From the NCBI GenBank assembly GCA_902799705.1, contig CADCBP010000012.1, positions 1 through 64,000 on the forward strand: DNA of 64,000 nt. The letters are read 5' to 3'. The stretch comes from an uncultured Bacteroidales bacterium (GTDB taxonomy: Bacteria > Bacteroidota > Bacteroidia > Bacteroidales > Paludibacteraceae). The notes under the pieces were generated by a model. That model was not told the origin of the DNA and did not search any database. It saw nothing but the letters and a program-made list of their open reading frames with translations. Every line of letters begins with the position of its first letter. Positions within the stretch are counted from its first letter, which is position 1. The translations under genes were made by a program, and so were the position numbers. Below, one piece after another: positions 50,915-60,065 of this stretch.

Positions 50915-50947
50915 ATTAGCGGGCGACCTTCATGGCTGCCCGCTAAT
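50915..50947 (+). terminator. terminator of degP
   Basis: ATTAGCGGGC (50915-50924) pairs perfectly with GCCCGCTAAT (50938-50947) around a 13-nt loop, followed by TTACTG. It may also serve the convergent gene at 50983. Confidence 0.8.
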
Positions 50948-50982
50948 TTACTGATTCACTCATTCACACACAAACGTTATGA

Positions 50983-51744
50983 CTACTTTGCATACTTATT
51001 TAAACGCGAATCATGCCCTTTGGCTAAATATTCGAGTTGCTTCTCATTATATTTTGCTTTGAGTTCCATTGCTCTGTCTTTATTACACAAATCAGTCATT
51101 AAAGTTCTGTCTGCGGAAATGTCGAAATTTCCTGTAAGGAGGAGATAAGCTATATAGCATTCATTTGCTTCGCTTTCTGTAGAAGAGATATCATCTTCTG
51201 TTAATCCTAACTTATATATTTCTGCAAATTTTTCTTGTTTCTTAGCAAGCACATCTTGAGCAGTTTTATTCTCAAATGCTTGTACTTTTATCGGTGATGG
51301 GAATTCGATTCCGTCAATATTAATAATATCTTTGAATATTTCGGGTCTTTGATATATTTCTATCTCCATTCCTAGTAAATTTCCTTTTAGCAGGATAGCA
51401 TTCACTCTCTTAACAGCGCTATAAATATCACTGAATCCATATGTTTTCACATCCCAGTCTCCTGCGTGTACCATATCTGTTTCGTAACTTATGAATATCT
51501 TTTCCAAAACCTGTGTAAATTCAATAAAAAGAAGACTCTTTTTGCCGTTTTCTTCCTTTTCAATCAGTCTAAAATTATTGTCTATGTCAGATGTTTTACC
51601 AGGAATAATAGACTTAAGTGCATCTCCTACCTTATTGGATTGTAACTTAATAGTGTCGTTGCTTCGTGACACTATAGTGTATGTTTGTGCGTTAAGAACT
51701 GTTGCAGCCAAGAGTGCTGCGAGAATAAAGATAGATTTTTTCAT
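50983..51744 (-). CDS. exported hypothetical protein, 253 aa
   Basis: The start at 51744 begins a signal peptide (MKKSIFILAALLAATVLNAQ); the frame runs 49 codons further without good reason. The mature part has no motif I can assign: a lipocalin-like beginning ('TYTIVSRSNDTIKLQSNKVGDALKS'), 'EMEIEIYQRPEIFKDI'-like strands, and a helical Lys/Glu-rich C-terminus. It is convergent with degP. The 293 bp upstream hold no recognisable element besides A/T-rich DNA. Confidence 0.65.
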   Translation of the reverse strand: MKKSIFILAALLAATVLNAQTYTIVSRSNDTIKLQSNKVGDALKSIIPGKTSDIDNNFRLIEKEENGKKSLLFIEFTQVLEKIFISYETDMVHAGDWDVKTYGFSDIYSAVKRVNAILLKGNLLGMEIEIYQRPEIFKDIINIDGIEFPSPIKVQAFENKTAQDVLAKKQEKFAEIYKLGLTEDDISSTESEANECYIAYLLLTGNFDISADRTLMTDLCNKDRAMELKAKYNEKQLEYLAKGHDSRLNKYAK

Positions 51745-52037
51745 AATAATAAATTGTTTTTCTTGCTCTGCAACAGCCACGGACAAAGCGGTTAAATAAT
51801 ATACAAACAAAAGCGTGAGGCTGCTATGCCACACACTCTGCTTGAGGGTACTAGGAAAACCGTGAAACAAGTATGCACATAGTAACTTCACGCTGATGCG
51901 CGAAGCCTATTTGCAAAACTCCCGTTTCGAAAGATTCCTAGTTTTTCAAGCAAAGAGTAAAGCAAACGCTTCTTTTATTCTCACCATTGCGGGTTCGATT
52001 GTTTCAATATGTTATCGCGCGGCACTCCGCGCGGAGG

Positions 52038-53111
52038 TTATATCTTAGTTAATAATTCGTCGGTTGTTAATTCCATCTTAGCGAAGGCAAACCATTTCTT
52101 ACCGAGGTCCTTGAGACTCGCTCCGATATGATAAACGGTATCATCAATGCACAAGAACCGGTCGTGCGAGCGGTCAAACGGCTCTACCTCTATCGGGGCA
52201 TATTGGGCATTGTGCTTTTCTAAATCAAGGGACAGCTGTGGCGTGAGGTTTTTAGTATAGACCTTTGCCTTCACTCCTTTAGGTCGCTTGTCCAATATCG
52301 TAAAGACGCTTTCGTCTATGTAATTGTCTATCAGCACAATACGTTTCTTTGCCTCGCGCACGCGTTCCGTAATAAATACATAGGCATCGAAAATCTGACC
52401 GTCATAAAAGATCCCTTGCTTCTGCGTGACACTGCCATCATCCAGACGGCGGAAGATTTCTTCAAACTTCTTATCCGCCTCCTCCTGATGAGCCGCTAGA
52501 CTGAGTTGCGTATGTTCAATGACCTCCAGCCGTTGGAACACCTGCGCGTTGGCAGCAATGAAACGACGCATCGCCGTGAACGCGCGCATAATCTGGATGT
52601 TAGTGGCAATCGCTATCGGGGAACGGAGAACACTACTGAGCATCGCAATACCGTTTTCGGTAAAGGCGTAAGGAAGGTAGCGTTGACCACCTCGACCGTT
52701 TGAGGTCGCAATTTGCGATCTCAAATCGAATGGGTCTGCGTTTGAGGTCGCAAATTGCGATCTCAAATCTTTGGAATCATCATTCAAGGTCACAATTTGT
52801 GATCTTGGAAAATCATTTGGAATCACAATTTGTGATGTCAAGTTTACTGAGTTAACGTTTGAGGTTGCAAATTGTGACCTCAAACTTTCAGCCTCCTCTT
52901 TAGTGAGTTGGAACATAAAGTCCGCAGGGAAACGCTCTATGTTGCGTCTCACTTGCTCGTTAAGACGTCTTGTCTCTACTCCGTACAATCTCGCCAAGTC
53001 GCGGTCAAGAATTACTTGCTTGCCGCGGATGACTTGGATGAGGTTTTCGATATTCTCCAAAGGTTGCAATGGAGCGGACTCAACTTTTTCAATGTTCTTC
53101 TTCTTTGCCAT
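52038..53111 (-). CDS. ORF6N-domain protein with internal repeats
   Basis: A 357-aa protein. The N-terminal ORF6N domain ('LIQVIRGKQVILDRDLARLYGVETRRLNEQVRRN') is a KilA-N-like DNA-binding fold of phage and mobile elements. Residues ~92-145 contain five imperfect units of the type LRSQ(F/I)ATSN, encoded by palindromic DNA at 52700-52885. 'YLPYAFTENGIAMLSSVL' then continues the family core, and the C-terminus ('DAYVFITERVREAKKRIVLIDNY...HDRFLCIDDTVYHIGASLKDLG') looks PLD-like with an HxxF...D pattern. It lies 9 bp after leuS on the same strand. Confidence 0.85.
   Translation of the reverse strand: MAKKKNIEKVESAPLQPLENIENLIQVIRGKQVILDRDLARLYGVETRRLNEQVRRNIERFPADFMFQLTKEEAESLRSQFATSNVNSVNLTSQIVIPNDFPRSQIVTLNDDSKDLRSQFATSNADPFDLRSQIATSNGRGGQRYLPYAFTENGIAMLSSVLRSPIAIATNIQIMRAFTAMRRFIAANAQVFQRLEVIEHTQLSLAAHQEEADKKFEEIFRRLDDGSVTQKQGIFYDGQIFDAYVFITERVREAKKRIVLIDNYIDESVFTILDKRPKGVKAKVYTKNLTPQLSLDLEKHNAQYAPIEVEPFDRSHDRFLCIDDTVYHIGASLKDLGKKWFAFAKMELTTDELLTKI
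52700..52885. repeat. palindromic repeat cluster in the ORF6N gene
   Basis: Units of the form TTTGAGGTCGCAAATTGCGA-TCTCAAA occur about five times with varied spacing and sequence drift (e.g. near 52700, 52740, 52785, 52815 and 52858). Each contains the dyad GCAAATTGC or CACAATTTGTG. All stay in frame with the gene. Confidence 0.8.
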
Positions 53112-53120
53112 AACTTGCGA

Positions 53121-55937
53121 TTACATCACAATGTTGACAATCCGGCCGGGGACGACGATGACTTTTTTAGGCGTGTTGCCGGCGAGGTACTTGGAGGTGT
53201 CTTCGTGCGCAAGGACAAGTTTCTCCACTTCCTCTTTCGGGGTGTCTTTCGGGCACTCGAGCGTGAAACGCACCTTGCCGTTGAACTGCACAGGGTACTT
53301 CTGCGTGTCCTCTACCAAGTACGCCTCGTTGCACTCCGGCCACTCGGCATTGACCACAAACTTGGTACTTGGTACTTGGTCACCTTGTGCCTTATGCCAC
53401 ATTTCCTCTGCAATATGCGGAGCGTACGGCGCGAGAAGAACCGCAATCGGCTCTAAAATCGCGCGCTTGTTGCACTTGAGCGCGCTTAACTCGTTCTGCG
53501 CGATCATGAAGGCAGGGATGGACGTATTGAACGAGAAGTTCTCGATGTCCCACGTGATCTTCTTAATGAGCTTGTGCAGACTCTTAAGTTCCTCTTTCGT
53601 CGGCTCTTCGTCGGTGATTGTCTCGTACATATTCCAGAGACGTTTGAGGAAACGGTGCACACCATCGATACCGTTGGTGTCCCAAGGTTTGGACATCTCC
53701 AGCGGGCCAAGGAACATCTCATAGAGACGCAAGGTATCGGCGCCGAACTTGGCAATCACATCATCGGGATTGACCACATTGAACATCGACTTACTCATTT
53801 TCTCTACCGCCCAGCCGCATATATACTGTTTCGCGCCGGCGGTGTAGCCCGTCAGTTCGGACGATGTGCCGTCCGCAAAGACGAACTCCGCGTTCTTGAA
53901 CTCCGGCATCCATGCGCGGAAAGCGTTGATGTCTAACACGTCATTGTTGACGATATTCACGTTTACGTGAATAGGCTGCACTTTGTCCTTGTACTCGGGG
54001 TTCTCGATGAGGTTGTAACTGATATAGAGATTGCCCGTCGCACCCTCGCCAATATAGCGATAGACGAAGTTCGAACGGCCCTGAATCATACCTTGGTTGA
54101 TGAGTTTCTTGAACGGCTCGTCCTCGCAAACATAGCCCAAATCATAGAGGAACTTATTCCAGAAACGAGAATAAATCAAGTGTCCCGTAGCGTGCTCGCT
54201 ACCACCCAGATAGAGATCCACCTGACGCCAGTACTCGTTCGCTTGTTTGCCCACGAGCGCCTCGTCGTTATGCGGATCCATGTAGCGGAGATAATAAGCC
54301 GACGAACCGGCAAATCCCGGCATCGTGCAGAGCTCCAAGGGGAAGACAGTCTTGTTGTCAATCAGCGACTTATCTACTACCTTGCGGTTCTTCTCGTCCC
54401 ATGCCCAGACTGCGGCGTTGCCCAGCGGCGGTTCGCCGGTCTCGGTGGGCTTGAAGTCCGACACCTCCGGCAGTTCGAGCGGCAGGCACTCTTCGGGCAG
54501 CGTATAAGGCATGCCGTCTTTATAATAAACAGGGAACGGTTCGCCCCAGTAACGCTGGCGGCTGAAGATAGCGTCGCGCAGACGGTAATTGACTTTCACG
54601 CGACCGATGCCGGTGTTCGTGATATATTCCTTCATGGCTTGAATCGCCTCTTTGACCTCCATGCCGTTGAGGAAACCGGAGTTGATCATCTTGCCCTCTT
54701 TGGCATCGAACGACTCTTCGGAGACGTCTGCGCCTTCAATCAGCGGAATGATCGGCAGGTTGAAATGTTTGGCGAAGGCGTAGTCGCGGCTGTCGTGTGC
54801 CGGCACTGCCATGATAGCACCTGTGCCGTAGCCCGCCAGCACGTAATCAGAGATATAAATAGGTATCTCGCCCTGCGTGAGTGGATTAATCGCGTACGAG
54901 CCGGTGAAGACACCCGTCACGCGGCGGTCGGCGATGCGCTCACGCTCCGTGCGGTTCTTGCAGCGGGTGAGGTAAGCCTCCACTTCTTCGCGCTGCTCAT
55001 CGGTCACCACGCGCTGCACATATTCGCTCTCCGGCGCCAGCACCATAAACGTCACGCCATAGATTGTGTCCGCACGGGTGGTGAAGATGGTAAACGGTGC
55101 GTCCTGTCCTTTGACGGTGAACTGCATTTCTGCACCTTCGCTTCGACCGATCCAGTTGCGCTGGGTCTCTTTGAGGCTCTCGGTCCAGTCGATGCGGTCC
55201 AAACCCTCCAACAGACGACCTGCATAAGCACTCACGCGCAGACACCACTGTCTCATGACGCGTTGCTCCACCGGATAACCGCCGCGCACACTCAAACCCT
55301 CGCTCACCTCATCATTCGCGAGCACGGTTCCGAGTTTCGGGCACCAGTTCACTTTGGTGTCCGCGAGGTACGCGATACGGTAGTTCATCAGCCGTTCCTG
55401 TTTCTCGCGCTCGGAGAGAGTAGCCCATTTCGGGTCATTTGCCTCGAACTCCGCAATCAGTTTGCTAATCGGCTGTGCTTTCTGTGTCTTCGGATCGAAA
55501 TAGCTGTTGAACATCTGCACAAACGCCCATTGAGTCCATTTGTAAAACTTCGGATCGCAGGTGCGCACCTCACGGTTCCAGTCGTAGCAGAAACCGATTT
55601 TCTTGAGTTGCTCGATATAGCGGTCGATGTTCTCGAACGTCGTTTTCTCCGGGTGTTGTCCTGTCTGAATAGCGTACTGTTCCGCCGGTAGACCGTAACT
55701 GTCAAAACCCATCGGGTGCAACACGTTAAAGCCCTTCAGACGTTTGTAACGGCTGTAAATATCGCTGGCGATGTAGCCTAACGGGTGACCAACGTGCAAA
55801 CCCGCTCCCGAAGGATAAGGGAACATATCCAACACATAGTAGTGCGGCTTGCCGGACTCGTTGGAAACGGTATAAACGCCGTTCTCCTCCCATGCCTTTT
55901 GCCACTTTTTCTCAATCTCTGAAAAATAATATTCCAT
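53121..55937 (-). CDS. leuS: leucyl-tRNA synthetase
   Basis: A 938-aa class I synthetase. The start at 55937 gives [20 protein letters not shown], the standard N-terminus; the frame before it is unsupported. HIGH motif '[12 protein letters not shown]' and KMSKS motif '[10 protein letters not shown]' are present, with a CP1 editing domain containing '[14 protein letters not shown]' and '[12 protein letters not shown]'. The promoter at 55958-55988 is canonical. No frame break was seen. Confidence 0.97.
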   Translation of the reverse strand: MEYYFSEIEKKWQKAWEENGVYTVSNESGKPHYYVLDMFPYPSGAGLHVGHPLGYIASDIYSRYKRLKGFNVLHPMGFDSYGLPAEQYAIQTGQHPEKTTFENIDRYIEQLKKIGFCYDWNREVRTCDPKFYKWTQWAFVQMFNSYFDPKTQKAQPISKLIAEFEANDPKWATLSEREKQERLMNYRIAYLADTKVNWCPKLGTVLANDEVSEGLSVRGGYPVEQRVMRQWCLRVSAYAGRLLEGLDRIDWTESLKETQRNWIGRSEGAEMQFTVKGQDAPFTIFTTRADTIYGVTFMVLAPESEYVQRVVTDEQREEVEAYLTRCKNRTERERIADRRVTGVFTGSYAINPLTQGEIPIYISDYVLAGYGTGAIMAVPAHDSRDYAFAKHFNLPIIPLIEGADVSEESFDAKEGKMINSGFLNGMEVKEAIQAMKEYITNTGIGRVKVNYRLRDAIFSRQRYWGEPFPVYYKDGMPYTLPEECLPLELPEVSDFKPTETGEPPLGNAAVWAWDEKNRKVVDKSLIDNKTVFPLELCTMPGFAGSSAYYLRYMDPHNDEALVGKQANEYWRQVDLYLGGSEHATGHLIYSRFWNKFLYDLGYVCEDEPFKKLINQGMIQGRSNFVYRYIGEGATGNLYISYNLIENPEYKDKVQPIHVNVNIVNNDVLDINAFRAWMPEFKNAEFVFADGTSSELTGYTAGAKQYICGWAVEKMSKSMFNVVNPDDVIAKFGADTLRLYEMFLGPLEMSKPWDTNGIDGVHRFLKRLWNMYETITDEEPTKEELKSLHKLIKKITWDIENFSFNTSIPAFMIAQNELSALKCNKRAILEPIAVLLAPYAPHIAEEMWHKAQGDQVPSTKFVVNAEWPECNEAYLVEDTQKYPVQFNGKVRFTLECPKDTPKEEVEKLVLAHEDTSKYLAGNTPKKVIVVPGRIVNIVM

Positions 55938-55957
55938 AGTAAAAACAAATTTGCGTG

Positions 55958-55988
55958 CAAATTTACTACTTTTTTTTGACATACACAA
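55958..55988 (-). promoter_or_regulatory. leuS: promoter of leuS
   Basis: Minus strand: TTG (55988-55986), 20 nt, TAAATTTG (55965-55958), 20 bp upstream of the ATG. Confidence 0.85.
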
Positions 55989-56096
55989 GTAAATAGGCAA
56001 AAAAGCGTTTCTGGACAAGTTTTTTTGCCCAATAGAATGAAAAACTTCTCCTTTTCAAAGAAAATGAAGAAAAATGCAAGAAAATGTTCGCAAAAC

Positions 56097-56127
56097 TTGC
56101 TCAAGTCAAAAATATTATGTAATTTTG
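56097..56127 (+). promoter_or_regulatory. promoter of the third DUF4143 ATPase
   Basis: TTG (56097-56099), 20 nt, TAATTTTG (56120-56127), 39 bp before the ATG at 56167. Confidence 0.85.
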
Positions 56128-56166
56128 CACCGCAATTCCGAAATTGCATAAAAACTAAGTATCGTT

Positions 56167-57339
56167 ATGGCACAACAATTCTACATACCACGCCGTCTGG
56201 AGAGCGTTATTCTGGAGGCTGCACAGTACTTTTCTGTTATCTCTGTTACAGGTCCTCGTCAGTCCGGCAAATCGACCATGCTGAAACATTTGTTTCCCGA
56301 TTTGCCGCAGTATAGTATGAAGGATTTGCATGTGCGTGCCTTTGCGGAACAAGACCCTGTTGCCTTTCTGAATCAACACAAAGAAGGCATGTTTATTGAC
56401 GAGGTACAAAAAGTGCCGGCTTTATTGGATTATATTCAAGGTATCGTAGATACCGAGCCGGAGAGGCGGTTTGTGTTGACAGGAAGTAGTAATTTGGAGT
56501 TGCTGCAAGGTCTTACGGAGTCCCTTCCCGGTCGCGCCGGTGTGTATGAGTTAATGCCGATGTCGATGAATGAGACCAAAGAGCAGATAAAAGATAAAAG
56601 CACGAACCAACTGCTTTATGAGGGTTTCTATCCTGCTATTTGTGCAAAAAAGAATATTGCAAAACTCTTTTACCCGTCGTATGTGAAGACATATCTGGAG
56701 AAAGATGTGCGCGACTTGCTGCGTATCAAAGACCAGATGCAATTTCTAAAGTTTATGAAACTCTGTGCGGCTCGGATCGGTTCCGTTTTCAATGCCTCGG
56801 AAGTGGGAATGGAAGTGGGTGTAGATAGCAAGACCATCAGTCATTGGCTCTCTGTTCTGCAGGCTTCGTATCTCGTGACGCTTCTTCCGCCGTATTACGA
56901 GAATATCACCAAACGGGTTGTGAAGAGCCCCAAATTATATTTCAATGATCCAGGGTTGGCTTGTTATCTGTTGGATATAGAGACACCGCGGCAGTTGGAA
57001 CTGGACAAGATGCGAGGGGCTATTTTTGAGAATATAATGGTTATGGAGTGTCTCAAGCATCGTTTCAATCAAGGCAAAGAGGGTAATGTCTTTTTCTACA
57101 GGGATAGTAACGGTCAGGAGGTGGATATATTGGTCAAAGAGGAAGGCCAGCTGACAGCGATCGAGGTCAAATCATCCATGACTTATCATCCGGACTTTAC
57201 GAAGTCGTTACAACGTTTGCCGGACTGGACAAGTACACCCATCAAACGCCGCGCCGTAGTCTATGGCGGCGATTTCGAGAATACCGCCGGCGATATATGG
57301 CTTCTGAGGTATGACCATATAGAGAAGCTATTTGAATAG
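56167..57339 (+). CDS. ATP-binding protein, AAA_14 + DUF4143
   Basis: A complete 390-aa member. Walker A GPRQSGKST (29-37, Lys35), Walker B 'MFIDEVQKVP', sensor 'RFVLTGSSNLELLQGLTESLPGRAGVYELMPMS'. A winged-helix-like centre ('FNASEVGMEVGVDSKTISHWLSVL') precedes the DUF4143 nuclease-like end 'QEVDILVKEEGQLTAIEVKSS'. It belongs to a different subgroup (GPRQSGKST) from the copy at 25722 (GARRVGKST). It is followed by a repeat-rich gap of 550 bp. Confidence 0.9.
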   Translation: MAQQFYIPRRLESVILEAAQYFSVISVTGPRQSGKSTMLKHLFPDLPQYSMKDLHVRAFAEQDPVAFLNQHKEGMFIDEVQKVPALLDYIQGIVDTEPERRFVLTGSSNLELLQGLTESLPGRAGVYELMPMSMNETKEQIKDKSTNQLLYEGFYPAICAKKNIAKLFYPSYVKTYLEKDVRDLLRIKDQMQFLKFMKLCAARIGSVFNASEVGMEVGVDSKTISHWLSVLQASYLVTLLPPYYENITKRVVKSPKLYFNDPGLACYLLDIETPRQLELDKMRGAIFENIMVMECLKHRFNQGKEGNVFFYRDSNGQEVDILVKEEGQLTAIEVKSSMTYHPDFTKSLQRLPDWTSTPIKRRAVVYGGDFENTAGDIWLLRYDHIEKLFE

Positions 57340-57465
57340 ACACCACGGGCGGCACAATGTGTCACCCGTGATTATTATAATTGCCGATTATTAAGATTTA
57401 GATTTTTTATACTTATTTGAACTATTTTTGTAAGCCTTTTATTTTCAGCATATTATAAACATGTT

Positions 57466-57565
57466 ATCGAGGGCAAGTAAGGGTAATCTCGGACTCATCT
57501 CGGGGGCAAGTGCTATGCAATACCTACTCATCAGCATAAAAACAATTGCCGATTATTAAGATTTT
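57466..57565 (+). repeat. dispersed ~100-bp repeat, copy 2
   Basis: Partner of 27324-27422. Shared blocks: GGCAAGT, GGTAATCTCGG, TGCTATGCAATACCT and AATTGCCGATT-TTAAGATTT. Each copy adjoins an intact DUF4143 ATPase gene. Confidence 0.75.
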
Positions 57566-57736
57566 AGTGCGGTGTCTCGGCGGTATCCTGTCGGTCTATC
57601 GTCGGGTATCTTTCCCGTATGTCTCTCGAACGCGGCAGGTAAGCGCAAAAGTGACGATTATTAAGATTCGCGTTCGGCAAATGGATCGCAAGAGCCAAAC
57701 CGCTCTGCTAATTGGCAAGTGCGACCATTGCCTCCG

Positions 57737-57769
57737 CTCTCCCCACAAATTGAAATTTGCGGGGGCCCT
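57737..57769. repeat. dispersed palindrome CTCTCCCC...GGGGGCCCT
   Basis: Differs from 19790-19821 by two substitutions plus one inserted G; CCCCACAAATT pairs with AATTTGCGGGG. Confidence 0.7.
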
Positions 57770-57891
57770 ATTCCTCCTCGCCAAATTGTAGCAATCAGCC
57801 ACTCTCAAGCCACTCTCGCGCCACTTTCGGACATAACACATGAAATGTCGGTTGTTAAGATTTTTCTATGCAAAAGAGTATATTAGTCCCT

Positions 57892-59739
57892 CTATTCATC
57901 TATAGTGGCGAAATAATTGCTGCGGATTAATTTGTCAGATAGTTCATACGCTTCCTGTTCTGAAATAGGACGGTTATGACGCGCAATGGAATCCATTAGA
58001 TTCACTCCAAACCCTTTCCAATAATAATCCTCACAACCGATTAGATAAAGAATAGTTGGGAATATGTCCATTTGATAACATGTATCTGTAACATGAATAT
58101 TGCCTGCAATTTGAGGTGAATAAATTATTAGCGGGCAATAATTATCTCCTGATGCTATAGACAAATTTTGATCTTCTGCATAATTGCTAATTTTTCTCAA
58201 CATAGCAGGTTTAAATATAGTGTGATCACCTGTAATTACTATTGTAGATTTAGATAGTACGGAATCCGATAAAATATTTTTCATAAAAACCTCAATGCAC
58301 GAATCCGTATAATTTAAGCATTGCATATAGCGATTAAGGACAGATGGCGCCTTCGTTTGTATTTTATTATTTCTTACGCGATTAAAAGGAGCATGAGTAG
58401 AAACTGTTATTGCCATCAAACAAACTGGATATTTGCTATTTTGAAGTTGCTTATAAGATGTTTCCAATACTTGTGCATCTTCCCACTGACTTGCCAAAGG
58501 TTCTATTTTTTGAGTATATGAATAACGAATAGACATTGTATCTTGATTCCAGATTTTAGGCCAGGGATTTACAAGAATTGAGTGCTTGTAAAAATGTGCA
58601 AAATTCGGATATACATTATTTCCATATAGCATACATGCTACTCCATTTTGTGTCGGGAGTAATCCTGTATTTATTATCATCTGACCATCTGCAGAATTTC
58701 CGCCTAATGTTTGGCATTTGATTTTATCGCAGTATAATATATGTTCTTTTTGCTTTAGTTTGGTTAAGTAAGGAGCTATCTCTTTATTTTCTATTGCATG
58801 GTGTAATGGCCAATCCTCAAGACTTTCTACAATAATGACTATAAGATTTTTTGTTGGCAAAAGTTGCGTTGTAGAAGGATAAATATATGGCAGAATAGAT
58901 TCTTTTTCTGTATTAGATAATTGAATAATATCTCCAGGAGAGTTAGTATTACATAGATAATATATGTTAATAGCTATTAAATCTGAAATTATAGATTGAC
59001 TTTTTATATAGTAATCCATAAAATTAGGCTGAGGTAATGCTCCGTCATCTGTAGCTTGTTTATATATCTCATAAAACGGGATGTAATTCATATATGTTTT
59101 AATTCTTCCACTAGTGTCCACAAAAGAAATCCATTCATCTTGTTCAACTTCAATTTGAGATGCCTCCTCCTTTGATGCATCAGATCTAAATTTTAGATTA
59201 TAAACAAAATAATTATTCAAATACGCAAAAACAAATAGAATAGGCAACATAACAAAAAAAGTCGTACACATTCTGTTCCTGCTATTCTTTTTGAACATAA
59301 AAACAAATATTCCCCATATGATAGTTAACAATAACATAAAAATCATGTTGCCATCAAAATATGCGGTTATGGACGACCAAGCCCCATCCATATTTCCAAC
59401 TAATAGAATATCATTAACAGACAAGAAAGCATCGTACGTTTTAAAATATATCAAGTTCGCAATGCACCAAATATCCATAAGCAGAGACACAACTATTGTC
59501 CACCAGTAGCGTTTAGTTATAAACACAAAAGATGCTATAAATAACGGCATAAGTAACTTAGCCATATAATATTTATAAAACGAGAGCGGATCTCGCCATG
59601 CTGAACTTATCAATATGGAGTGGAATGCATCCCAATGAAACAAGATACACTTAACAAATAAGATAAATGCAAAAAGGAAGAATACACACCATTGTGCGCG
59701 GTTGCCTTTTGACAGGAAAGATTTGATTTTTTGTAACAT
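57892..59739 (-). CDS. LTA synthase-like phosphoglycerol transferase (sulfatase fold)
   Basis: A 615-aa membrane protein. Five or more N-terminal helices (1-~210) lead into an extracytoplasmic alkaline-phosphatase/sulfatase domain. 'NLIVIIVESLEDWPLH' binds metal, 'TLGGNSADGQMIINTGLLP' places the nucleophile (Ser in place of Thr), and 'STHAPFNR' and 'STIVITGDHTIF' supply further ligands. Bacteroidetes lack teichoic acids; homologues add phosphoglycerol or phosphoethanolamine to glycans or lipids. The AT-rich codon use and adjacency to element B indicate acquisition. Its ATG directly abuts the element. Confidence 0.88.
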   Translation of the reverse strand: MLQKIKSFLSKGNRAQWCVFFLFAFILFVKCILFHWDAFHSILISSAWRDPLSFYKYYMAKLLMPLFIASFVFITKRYWWTIVVSLLMDIWCIANLIYFKTYDAFLSVNDILLVGNMDGAWSSITAYFDGNMIFMLLLTIIWGIFVFMFKKNSRNRMCTTFFVMLPILFVFAYLNNYFVYNLKFRSDASKEEASQIEVEQDEWISFVDTSGRIKTYMNYIPFYEIYKQATDDGALPQPNFMDYYIKSQSIISDLIAINIYYLCNTNSPGDIIQLSNTEKESILPYIYPSTTQLLPTKNLIVIIVESLEDWPLHHAIENKEIAPYLTKLKQKEHILYCDKIKCQTLGGNSADGQMIINTGLLPTQNGVACMLYGNNVYPNFAHFYKHSILVNPWPKIWNQDTMSIRYSYTQKIEPLASQWEDAQVLETSYKQLQNSKYPVCLMAITVSTHAPFNRVRNNKIQTKAPSVLNRYMQCLNYTDSCIEVFMKNILSDSVLSKSTIVITGDHTIFKPAMLRKISNYAEDQNLSIASGDNYCPLIIYSPQIAGNIHVTDTCYQMDIFPTILYLIGCEDYYWKGFGVNLMDSIARHNRPISEQEAYELSDKLIRSNYFATIDE

Positions 59740-60030
59740 GATTGATAGTTAAATTTGTGCATAACTATCAATCCGCAAACACAAAAAAAGCATGAACTTC
59801 TTATGCGTTTACCAAGGCAGCGTAGGAATAGAAGCCTATATCATCAATAAGAAGTCCATGCTAAAAGAGCATGGCATTACCTTATACGATGATATGAGCA
59901 TCCCTATTCCGGAACACTCTAATTATTTCTTCGTTTTATATCCGTAAAAGTTTCCTACGCTTTCGGTAAACGCGAAATAATAGTAATGCTTTGTTATTGT
60001 TTAATTAGCGCAACGCTTTGCGCTTGTCTT
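59740..60030 (+). ncRNA. putative structured RNA/element, copy B
   Basis: Same plan as copy A. H1 GATTGATAGTT/AACTATCAATC (59740-59750/59763-59773); outer stem GCGTTTACC/GGTAAACGC (59805-59813/59965-59973); GCGTAGGAA/TTCCTACGC (59820-59828/59952-59960); ATATCATC/GATGATAT (59838-59845/59888-59895); hairpin CCATGC/GCATGG (59856-59861/59869-59874); pseudoknot 59789-59804/59847-59862 (15 of 16 pairs); AGCGCAA/TTGCGCT (60007-60024) then a T-rich tail. Conserved single-stranded parts: ACCAAGGCAGC and CGCGAAATAATAGTAATGCTT. A 50-codon frame (MNFLCVYQGSVGIEAY...) is readable here but not in copy A. Strand is uncertain. Confidence 0.62.
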
Positions 60031-60060
60031 TCTCCGATTTAACGTCTCGGAGAGGGGACG
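60027..60060 (-). repeat. CTCTCCGA...GGAGAAA 3' hairpin, copy 2
   Basis: Minus strand TCTCCGA/TCGGAGA, just after the STAS-like stop codon at 60066. A shorter member of the family at 30022 and 61391. Confidence 0.6.
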
Positions 60061-60065
60061 ATTTC

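Larger units (their letters stand above)
57340..57891. other. gene-free intergenic stretch with repeats
   Basis: No credible ORF. It contains the second ~100-bp repeat (57466-57565), four CGATTATTAAGATT-type words (57379, 57547, 57653, 57848), and the dispersed palindrome at 57737. The AATTGCCGATTATTAAGATTT word both precedes and ends the long repeat, so the repeat may be bounded by it. Confidence 0.65.

Noticed and set aside
53967-55691. 574-codon plus-strand ORF
   Set aside because: Antisense shadow of leuS.
59788-59943. 50-codon ORF in element B
   Set aside because: Readable in copy B only; copy A has a 1-nt length change and stops in the same place, while stems are preserved.
29724-60030. 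Integron attC sites
   Set aside because: The inverted core lacks the RYYYAAC/GTTRRRY pattern, and no integrase is present.
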